From the NCBI RefSeq assembly GCF_019455385.1, contig NZ_JACOFR010000007.1, positions 124,001 through 188,000 of the forward strand: DNA of 64,000 bases, given 5' to 3'. Below, piece by piece: positions 54,840-62,076 of this stretch. The notes below the pieces were generated by a model. That model was not told where the DNA came from. It did no database searches and saw nothing but the letters and a program-made list of their open reading frames with translations. The position numbers and the translations under genes are program-made. How positions within the stretch are numbered: the first letter of the stretch is position 1; each line of letters begins with the position of its first letter. Origin of the DNA: Bradyrhizobium sp. BR 10289 (GTDB taxonomy: Bacteria; Pseudomonadota; Alphaproteobacteria; Rhizobiales; Xanthobacteraceae).

Positions 54840-54931
54840 GTAGGGTGGGCAAAGGCGCGTTTGCGCCGTGCCCACCAATCTTGCCAGGTCACATGATTTT
54901 CGTGGGCACGCTTCGCTTTGCCCACCCTGCG
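54840..54931. repeat. Intergenic palindrome, family A copy 4
   Basis: Arms gtagggtgggcaaag and ctttgcccaccctgc, with inner gtgcccac and gtgggcac. Convergent position between the ACAD11-type and GST genes. A C-rich, G-rich remnant of another repeat (54938-54995) follows it. Confidence 0.88.
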
Positions 54932-55004
54932 ATATCTGCTCCCCCTCACCCGCCGCACGCGCGCGCGTCGGCCTCTCTCCGCAAGCGGGGAGCGGCGAAA
55001 GCAA

Positions 55005-55880
55005 TTACGTCGCGGGCGCGATCTTGTCCTGGGTCTTCGTCTCGAAATCGGAGGCGTCGTGGCGCTCGTGGAGCTGGCTGGCGGGATCGCCGGAGATGCG
55101 GTTGACCATGCGGCCGCGCTTCACGGCGGGGCGCTGCGCGATCTGGTCGGTCCAGCGCTGCACGTTCTTGTAATCCTGCACCGACAGGAATTCGCCGGCG
55201 CCGTAGACCAGCCCCTTGGCGAGCGCGCCGTACCACGGCCACACCGCCATGTCGGCGATCGTGTAGTCCTTGCCGGCGAGGTACTCGTTGTCGGCGAGGC
55301 GACGGTCGAGCACGTCGAGCTGGCGCTTGACCTCCATCGCGAAGCGATCGATGGCGTATTCGATCTTGAACGGCGCGTAGGCGTAGAAATGGCCAAAGCC
55401 GCCGCCGAGATAGGGCGCGCTGCCCATCTGCCAGAACAGCCAGGACATGGCCTCCGTGCGGGCCTTGATCTCCTTCGGCAGGAAGGCGCCGAACTTCTCG
55501 GCGAGGTAGAACAGGATCGAGCCGGATTCGAATACCCGGATCGGCTCCGGCCCCGAACGATCCATCAGCGCGGGGATTTTCGAGTTCGGGTTGATCTCGA
55601 CAAAGCCGCTGCCGAACTGGTCGCCGTTGCCGATCTTGATCAGCCAGGCGTCGTATTCGGCCCCCTTGTGGCCGAGCGCCAGCAGCTCCTCCAGCATCAC
55701 CGTCACCTTCACGCCGTTCGGCGTCGCCAGCGAATAGAGCTGGAGGGGATGCTTGCCGACCGGCAGCTCCTTGTCGTGGGTGGGGCCGGCGATGGGGCGG
55801 TTGATGCTGGCGAACTGCCCGCCATTCTCCTTGTTCCAGGTCCAGACTTTGGGCGGCACGTAGGCGGGGGCGTCGGTCAT
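55005..55880 (-). CDS. yghU: YghU-type glutathione transferase (disulfide reductase)
   Basis: 291 residues from the ATG at 55880. The chain follows E. coli YghU (288): a leading extension, the thioredoxin-like domain with LATPNGVKVTVMLEELLALG and NPNSKIPAL, then the helical domain. YghU-type GSTs hold two glutathiones and reduce disulfides. It is 101 bp downstream of the Baeyer-Villiger-type monooxygenase on the same strand and could handle reactive products made there (inference). Confidence 0.92.
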   Translation of the reverse strand: MTDAPAYVPPKVWTWNKENGGQFASINRPIAGPTHDKELPVGKHPLQLYSLATPNGVKVTVMLEELLALGHKGAEYDAWLIKIGNGDQFGSGFVEINPNSKIPALMDRSGPEPIRVFESGSILFYLAEKFGAFLPKEIKARTEAMSWLFWQMGSAPYLGGGFGHFYAYAPFKIEYAIDRFAMEVKRQLDVLDRRLADNEYLAGKDYTIADMAVWPWYGALAKGLVYGAGEFLSVQDYKNVQRWTDQIAQRPAVKRGRMVNRISGDPASQLHERHDASDFETKTQDKIAPAT

Positions 55881-55981
55881 GCGGGGGCTCCGGCGGAAAG
55901 ATGCGTCTGCATTAATTAGCCCGCCAGCGGAAGATGGCAAGCCCCGCCGGCTCTGCGTCCGGCGCGGGCCTGAAGGCGGCG

Positions 55982-57649
55982 TCATGCAACCTGGCCTGTG
56001 GCCAGCCGGAGCGGCGGCGCCTCGGCCTCCATCACAAACCCCTCATATCCCTTGGCGGCGACCTCGTTGCAGATCCGGCGGTAGACGCCGACGCCGCCGA
56101 TATAGGGCATGAAGATGCGTGGCTTGCCGGGGATGTTGGCGCCCATGTACCAGGAATTGGCCTGCGGATAGAGCGTGCCGCTGGCGACCTCGTTGACATG
56201 CGCCACCCACTTCTCCTCGGCCTCCCGGCCCGCCTCCATCGTGGCAAGGCCGTTCTGGCGCATATGGAGAAGGCAGTCGGCGATCCAGTCGACATGCTGC
56301 TCGATCGAGACGATCATGTTCGACAGCACCGACGGGCTGCCGGGGCCGGTGATGATGAAGAGGTTGGGAAAGCCCGCACTCATCAGGCCGAGATAGGTCT
56401 TTGGCCCCTCCTCCCATTTCCGGTTCAGCGTTAGCCCGCCGCGGCCGGTGATGTCGATCTTGGCGACCGAGCCGGTCATGGCGTCAAAACCCGTCGCCAT
56501 CACCAGCGCATCGACCTCGTGGTCCACGCCTGCAACGCGGACGGCATTCGCAGTGATCTCCTCGATCGGATTTGCCTTGATGTCGACCAGCGAGACGTTC
56601 GGGCGGTTGAAGGTCGCGAAATAATCGGTGTCGACGCAGATGCGCTTGGTGCCGATCGGATGGCTGTTCGGCTGCAGCAGCTTTGCGGTTGCGGGATCCT
56701 TCACGATCTCCGCGATCTTGCCGCGCACGAAGTTGGCCGCCGTGTCGTTCGCGGTCCGGTCGAGGCCGAGATTGTTGTAGACATACATGAAGGTCAGCCC
56801 GCCGCGCTCCCAGCGCGCCGCGTACTTGCCGGCCCTGACATCGTCACTGTCGTCGAGCGCGCCGCGATCGGGCTGCTCGGCATAGATGCCGTTGCGCGCG
56901 ACCTCGCGCGCGAACCGGCGGATCTCCGGATATTTCTTGCGGAATGTCTCGCGCTCCTCGTCGGTCAACGCGGCGTTGCGGGCGGGGATCGAGAAATTCG
57001 CCGTGCGCTGGAACACCGTGAGATGCTTTGCCTGCCCGGCGATGACGGGCGCAGACTGGATGCCCGACGATCCCGTGCCGATCAGGCCGACGCGCAAGCC
57101 CGTGAAGTCGACGTCTTCGTGCGGCCAGTTGCCGGTGTGATAGACGGGGCCCTTGAATTTCTCGAGGCCCTTGATGTCGGGCTTGCGCGCGTTGGACAGG
57201 CAGCCGGTGGCGAGCACGACGAATTGCGCCTGCACCGTCTTGCCGCCGGATGTTGTCACCGACCAGCGTTTTGCATGTTCATCGAACATCGCGCGCTCCA
57301 CGCGCGTGTCGAACTGGATGTCGCGGCGGAGATCGAAACGGTCGGCGACGTGGTTGGCGTATTTCAAGATCTCCGGTTGCGGCGCGTAGCGCTCGCTCCA
57401 GTCCCATTCCTGCTGGAGCTCCTCCGAGAACGAGTAGGAATATTGCATGCTCTCGACGTCGCAGCGCGCACCCGGATAGCGATTCCAGTACCAGGTGCCG
57501 CCGACGCCGCCGCCCTGCTCGTAGACGCGCGCCGAAAAGCCGAGACCGCGCAGGCGGTGCAGCATGTACATGCCGGCAAACCCTGCGCCGACGACGACCA
57601 CGTCGTAGGCTTCGGTGGCCTCGGACCGACCCGCTTGTGCTGGCGACAT
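55982..57649 (-). CDS. Baeyer-Villiger-type flavin monooxygenase
   Basis: 555 residues from the ATG at 57649, chosen for GGGAGCG upstream. The FAD site is VVVGAGFAGMYML, the NADPH site is IGTGSSGIQ, and the type I Baeyer-Villiger fingerprint FxGxxxHTxxWP is complete (FKGPVYHTGNWP, 165-176). The WYWNRYPGARCDVES block is typical of cyclohexanone monooxygenase relatives. It inserts oxygen beside a carbonyl, turning a ketone into an ester or lactone. This is the first ring- or chain-opening enzyme visible in the district. Confidence 0.93.
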   Translation of the reverse strand: MSPAQAGRSEATEAYDVVVVGAGFAGMYMLHRLRGLGFSARVYEQGGGVGGTWYWNRYPGARCDVESMQYSYSFSEELQQEWDWSERYAPQPEILKYANHVADRFDLRRDIQFDTRVERAMFDEHAKRWSVTTSGGKTVQAQFVVLATGCLSNARKPDIKGLEKFKGPVYHTGNWPHEDVDFTGLRVGLIGTGSSGIQSAPVIAGQAKHLTVFQRTANFSIPARNAALTDEERETFRKKYPEIRRFAREVARNGIYAEQPDRGALDDSDDVRAGKYAARWERGGLTFMYVYNNLGLDRTANDTAANFVRGKIAEIVKDPATAKLLQPNSHPIGTKRICVDTDYFATFNRPNVSLVDIKANPIEEITANAVRVAGVDHEVDALVMATGFDAMTGSVAKIDITGRGGLTLNRKWEEGPKTYLGLMSAGFPNLFIITGPGSPSVLSNMIVSIEQHVDWIADCLLHMRQNGLATMEAGREAEEKWVAHVNEVASGTLYPQANSWYMGANIPGKPRIFMPYIGGVGVYRRICNEVAAKGYEGFVMEAEAPPLRLATGQVA

Positions 57650-57871
57650 CGCTTGGCGCTCCCTTTTCTGCTTTCTGTTGTTGGATGCGAGCATTCTCTC
57701 AAGGCTGCGAAAGCGCAAGAGGCAAATCGGACGAGGTCCGCCGGCTTATTTTGTGCAGCGGAATGGCTGGTTGCCGCGTGGCGTCTACACGCAAGATGCA
57801 CGGCCGAATCCGGCGTGGCATCGCGGATGACGATGGACTAGCGTCGTCGCAACGGCCGCCGGGAGAGAGCC

Positions 57872-59005
57872 ATGAAATCGCCGATCTGCGACATGCTGGG
57901 CATCGAGTTCCCGCTGCTCGCCTTCAGCCATTGCCGCGACGTCGTTGCCGCGGTCAGCCGCGCCGGCGGATTTGGTGTGCTGGGCGCCACCGCGCACACG
58001 CCCGATACGCTCGAACGCGAATTGAAATGGATCGACGACCACGTCGACGGAAAACCGTACGGCATCGACGTGCTGATCCCCGAGAACATCTCGACCGCGG
58101 GCGAGAAGGACGTCACTTGGAAGAGCCTGGAAGCGCGGGTGCCGCAGCAGCACCGCGACTACACGCGAGATCTCCTCAAGAAGTACGATATCGAGCTGAC
58201 CACCACTGAAGTGGCCGATAACCAGCCGCAGCCGTTCGATGCCAAGACGGCGCTGGAGCTGCTCGAGGTCTCCTTCAATCATCCGATCCGCCTGATCGCC
58301 AATGCGCTGGGCGTGCCGCCGAAGGCGATGATCGAGATGGGGAAAAAGCACAACGTACCGGTGGCTGCGCTAGTCGGCGCCAAGGAGCACGCGCTGCGCC
58401 AGGTCGCGGCCGGCGTCGACATCCTCGTGGTGCAAGGCACCGAGGCCGGCGGCCATTGCGGCGAGGTCTCGACCATGGTGCTGGTGCCGGAGGTGATCAA
58501 GGCGATCAAGCCGATCCGCGACGTGCCGGTGCTGGCCGCCGGCGGCATCATGACCGGGCGGCAGATGGCGGCCTGCATGGCGATGGGCGCGGCCGGTGCC
58601 TGGACCGGCTCGGTATGGCTCGCCACCGTCGAGGCCGAGACCACGGAGATTTTTCGCGAGAAGATGATCGCGGCGTCCTCGCGCGATGCGATCCGCTCGA
58701 AGGGCCGCACCGGCAAGCCGGCGCGGCAGCTCCGTTCGGTCTGGACCGATGCCTGGGACCGCGCGCCCGACAGCCCCGGCGCGCTGCCGATGCCGCTGCA
58801 AAGCATCATCAGCCGCGACGCCTTCCACGCGATCGATCGTGCGGCCGCAAGCGGCAACGCGAGGGCGCGCGACCTCGTCGGCTACTTCGTGGGCCAGGGC
58901 GTCGGGCTCATTGACAGCGTGAAGTCGGCCGGCGCGGTGGTGCAGGAATTCAAGGAGGAGTTCGCCGAAGCCGTCGAGCACATGAATGCGCTGGTGGCGG
59001 AGTGA
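57872..59005 (+). CDS. Nitronate monooxygenase family protein
   Basis: 377 residues, FMN-binding TIM barrel. The class motif QGTEAGGHCGEV lies near 188-199 and the glycine-rich LAAGGIMTGRQMAACMAMGA binds FMN phosphate. Family members oxidise nitronates, but many close relatives act in other flavin reactions, including enoyl reductases. GGGAGAGA precedes the ATG. It is divergent from the monooxygenase gene across 222 bp. Confidence 0.88.
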   Translation: MKSPICDMLGIEFPLLAFSHCRDVVAAVSRAGGFGVLGATAHTPDTLERELKWIDDHVDGKPYGIDVLIPENISTAGEKDVTWKSLEARVPQQHRDYTRDLLKKYDIELTTTEVADNQPQPFDAKTALELLEVSFNHPIRLIANALGVPPKAMIEMGKKHNVPVAALVGAKEHALRQVAAGVDILVVQGTEAGGHCGEVSTMVLVPEVIKAIKPIRDVPVLAAGGIMTGRQMAACMAMGAAGAWTGSVWLATVEAETTEIFREKMIAASSRDAIRSKGRTGKPARQLRSVWTDAWDRAPDSPGALPMPLQSIISRDAFHAIDRAAASGNARARDLVGYFVGQGVGLIDSVKSAGAVVQEFKEEFAEAVEHMNALVAE

Positions 59006-59038
59006 CTGTGTGTGTGGCTGGCGGCGTGTTCGCGGCCC

Positions 59039-59168
59039 ATCCTTCGAGGCTCGCCAAGCGCCGCAAGCGTGGCTCGGCTCGCACCTCAGGATGACGTTTA
59101 CTCCGTAGCCGTCATCCTGAGGTGCGAGCAGCGCGGTGCATAGCACGGCGCAGCGAGCCTCGAAGGAC
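59039..59168. repeat. Intergenic palindrome, family I
   Basis: Outer tccttcgaggctcgc and gcgagcctcgaagga, inner ctcgcacctcaggatgacg and its full complement. It lies between the nitronate monooxygenase and thiolase genes and ends about 40 bases before the chosen thiolase start. Confidence 0.9.
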
Positions 59169-59207
59169 GACGGCGTGGCTGAGGTTCAAATCGTAAAGCA
59201 AGAAGCA

Positions 59208-60722
59208 ATGACCAAGACCAAAATCCCCGAAGACCGCATCCCCGTCATCGTTGGAATCGGCGAGATCGTCGACCGCCCCACGGAGATCACCATCGGCCTC
59301 GAGCCGCTCGATCTGCTCGAACAGGCCTTACTGCGTGCCGAGGCAGACGCGGGCGCAAAGCTGCTCGGCGAGGTGCAGTCGCTCGACGTCGTCAACTTCC
59401 TCAGCTGGCGCTATCGCGATCCGGAGAAGCTGCTGGCGCAGCGCCTCGGCGTCACGCCGGCGCATTGCTATTACGGCCCGGTCGGCGGCGAGAGCCCGAT
59501 CCGCTACATCCACGAAGCCGCAAAACGCATCGCGCGCGGCGAATGCAGCGTCGCGGCGGTCTGCGGCGCCGAGGCGCAGTCGACCGCGACCAAGGCCGAG
59601 CGCACCGGCACCAAGCTGCCATGGACGCCGTTCGCCCATGACGTCGAGGAGCCCAAGCGCGGCGCGGCGTTCCAGAAGCCCCTCGCCGTGAAGCTCGGCG
59701 TGTTCCGGCCCGTCACGGTCTATCCGTTCTATGAGGCCGCCTCCTCCGCGCATTGGGGCCAGACGCCGCGCGAAGCCATGGCGGAATCAGGCATGCTGTG
59801 GTCGCGCTATTCGGACGCCGCCGCGCGAAATCCAAACGCCTGGCTGAAGCGGCGTTACGCGCCGGAGGAGATCACGACGCCGACGGCGGACAACCGGCTG
59901 ATCGCATGGCCCTACAACAAGCTGATGGTCGCCAACCCCAGCGTCAACATGGGCGGCGCGCTGCTGCTCACGAGCCTCGCCAAGGCGCGCGCGCTCGGCA
60001 TTGCCGAGGAGAAGGTGGTCTATCCGCTCGGCGGCGCCTCGGCGGAGGAGCCGCGCGACTACCTCTTGCGCGACCAGTTTTACGAGAGCCACGCGCAGAA
60101 CGCGGTGCTGAAGGCCGTGATGGATCTCGCCGGCGGCGATGGCAAGATATTCGATGCGATCGAACTCTACAGCTGCTTTCCTTGCGTGCCCAAGATGGCA
60201 CGGCGGACGCTCGGCCTTTCCGCCGACGTGCAGCCGACGGTGACCGGCGGCCTCACCTTCTTCGGCGCGCCGCTCAACACCTACATGACGCATGCGGCCT
60301 GCGCGATGGTGCGGCGGGTGCGTGGTGGCGACAAGCTCGGCCTGCTCTACGGACAGGGCGGCTTCGTCACCAAGCACCATGCGCTGGTTGTGTCGAAGGC
60401 GCCGCCGCGCGAGGCGCTGGCGCAGGAGACGAGCGTGCAAGGCGAGGCTGATCGTAACAAGCGCGCGGCGCCGGAGTTCGTTGACGAGGCCTCGGGCAAG
60501 GGCAAGGTGGAGAGCTTTACCGTGCTCTATGGCCGTGGCGGCGATGTCGAGCACGGCGTGGTGATGCTGCGCACGGAAGCCGACCAGCGGACGCTGGCGC
60601 GGATTCCGGCGGGCGATAGTGCGACGCTGGCGCACCTGCTGAACATGGATCGCACGCCGGTGGGCTCGCTCGGCGAGATCGCGATGGCCGCGGACGGCGT
60701 GCCGGAGTGGCGGGTGGCGTAG
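59208..60722 (+). CDS. Thiolase-like protein lacking the nucleophilic cysteine
   Basis: 504 residues from the ATG at 59208; a GTG at 59175 would add 11. The fold is thiolase-like (IPVIVGIGEIVDRP start, GGESPIRYIHEAAKRIARGE, NTYMTHAACAMV late). Aligning the helix after the active site puts Gly94 where thiolases have their nucleophilic Cys. It belongs to a ~500-residue group often labelled acetyl-CoA acetyltransferase. A C-terminal ~100-residue extension (VLYGRGGDVEHGVVML) is an OB-like candidate. Activity is doubtful as a standard thiolase. Confidence 0.85.
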   Translation: MTKTKIPEDRIPVIVGIGEIVDRPTEITIGLEPLDLLEQALLRAEADAGAKLLGEVQSLDVVNFLSWRYRDPEKLLAQRLGVTPAHCYYGPVGGESPIRYIHEAAKRIARGECSVAAVCGAEAQSTATKAERTGTKLPWTPFAHDVEEPKRGAAFQKPLAVKLGVFRPVTVYPFYEAASSAHWGQTPREAMAESGMLWSRYSDAAARNPNAWLKRRYAPEEITTPTADNRLIAWPYNKLMVANPSVNMGGALLLTSLAKARALGIAEEKVVYPLGGASAEEPRDYLLRDQFYESHAQNAVLKAVMDLAGGDGKIFDAIELYSCFPCVPKMARRTLGLSADVQPTVTGGLTFFGAPLNTYMTHAACAMVRRVRGGDKLGLLYGQGGFVTKHHALVVSKAPPREALAQETSVQGEADRNKRAAPEFVDEASGKGKVESFTVLYGRGGDVEHGVVMLRTEADQRTLARIPAGDSATLAHLLNMDRTPVGSLGEIAMAADGVPEWRVA

Positions 60723-60729
60723 CTCGCTA

Positions 60730-60867
60730 CTCGTGTCCCGGACGCGATGCGGCATGCAATGCCGCTTCGCAGAGCCGGGACCCAGAAAGCTATAGGATTC
60801 AGCGAGGAGAGATGGGCCCCGGCTCAGCAGCGCATCACTTCGTGCCGCGCTGCGTCCGGGGCACGAG
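60730..60867. repeat. Intergenic palindrome, family G copy 2
   Basis: Ends ctcgtgtcccggacgc and gcgtccggggcacgag pair with one mismatch; inner gagccgggaccc and gggccccggctc face each other. Convergent position between the thiolase-like and RND adaptor genes. Confidence 0.88.
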
Positions 60868-60873
60868 AGCGCT

Positions 60874-62076
60874 CTAGCTCTTCGGCGGCTGCTTCTCCGA
60901 CGCGGTCGCGGGCTTGCCCTTGGTACCGGGGCCAACCACACGCACCGCATCGCCGTCGGAGAGGCCGTCCGGCGGGGCGGAGATGACGCGGTCATCGGGC
61001 GCAATGCCGGAAGCAAGCTCGATTTCCTTGCCGAGGTCGCGGGCGATCGTCACGGTCTTGAACAGCACCTTGTCGTCGGCACCGACGGTGGCAACGCGCA
61101 GGCCGCTGCCGTTAAAGATCAACGCACTGGCGGGAATGCTGAGCGGCGCGGAGTCGCGTTGCAGGTTGAGCTTCACGCTGGCATAGCCGCCGGGCATCAG
61201 CTCGCCATTTGAATTGTCCAGGACAAGCTGCATCCGGGTGGTGCCGGAGGCGACGTCCACAGCTTGTGAAGACGCCTCCACCGTCGCCTGGAAATTCCGG
61301 TTCGGATATTCCGGCAGCGTGATGGTGGCCTTGGCGCCCATCTTGATGGCGGGCACGTAGTTCTGGGGCACGTTGATGTAGACGCGCAGCTTGGTGATGT
61401 CGGAGACCACGAACATCGCCGGGCCCGAGCCGCCGCCGGAATTGATCAGCGCGCCGACGTCGGTGTCGCGCGCGGTGACGACGCCGTCGAACGGCGCGGT
61501 GATCTTCTTGTAGCCGGCGAGTGCCTCCAGCCGCTCGACATTGGCCTGGCCCGAGCGGACCGCGGCGTTCTTGTTGGAGAGATCGGCGGTGCGCTCGTCG
61601 ATCTCCTGGGCGGAGACGAAATTGGAGGCGACCAGCGTCTTGCGGCGATTGAGGGTCGCTTCCGACAGCCGCGCGCTGGCCTGCTGGCTGGCGAGGTCGG
61701 CTCTAGCCTGCAACAGCTGCTGGTCGAGGTCCGGCGCCTCGATCTCGGCGATCACCTGGCCGGCCTTGACGCGGGCGCCGATATCGGCGCTCCAGCTTTT
61801 GAGATAGCCGGGAACGCGGGCGAAGATCGGCGCGCGATAATAGGCCTCGAGCCGCCCCGGCAGGTCGATGGTCGAGTTGAGCGCCTTGGCGTTGGGCTGG
61901 GTCACTGCGACGCTGGGAACGGCTTGGTCGTCGGTCCATTCCTTCAGCTTGGAGCCCTGCTCCTCGCGGGCCCGGATGCCGGTGCCGACGACGAGGCCTG
62001 CCGCAATCAGCGCCACCACGCCGAAAATGCCCAGTTTCCGGTGCGACACCGGGACGCGGGATTCAGTGGGCGACAT
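60874..62076 (-). CDS. RND efflux periplasmic adaptor (membrane fusion protein)
   Basis: 400 residues from the ATG at 62076, with GGAGA upstream. An N-terminal membrane anchor (~15-32), no lipobox. The order is typical: barrel-lipoyl start (APIFARVPGYLKSWSADIGARVKAG), coiled-coil hairpin (~110-185, QARADLASQQASARL), lipoyl return (ITAPFDGVVTARDTDVGALI) and beta-barrel. It links the inner membrane pump to an outer membrane channel; no channel gene is in view. It overlaps the permease gene by 14 bases. Confidence 0.92.
   Translation of the reverse strand: MSPTESRVPVSHRKLGIFGVVALIAAGLVVGTGIRAREEQGSKLKEWTDDQAVPSVAVTQPNAKALNSTIDLPGRLEAYYRAPIFARVPGYLKSWSADIGARVKAGQVIAEIEAPDLDQQLLQARADLASQQASARLSEATLNRRKTLVASNFVSAQEIDERTADLSNKNAAVRSGQANVERLEALAGYKKITAPFDGVVTARDTDVGALINSGGGSGPAMFVVSDITKLRVYINVPQNYVPAIKMGAKATITLPEYPNRNFQATVEASSQAVDVASGTTRMQLVLDNSNGELMPGGYASVKLNLQRDSAPLSIPASALIFNGSGLRVATVGADDKVLFKTVTIARDLGKEIELASGIAPDDRVISAPPDGLSDGDAVRVVGPGTKGKPATASEKQPPKS

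Noticed and set aside
8078..60867. CRISPR array or insertion sequences among the repeats
   Set aside because: Repeats are single palindromes scattered between genes, not spaced direct repeats, and no transposase is encoded in the window.
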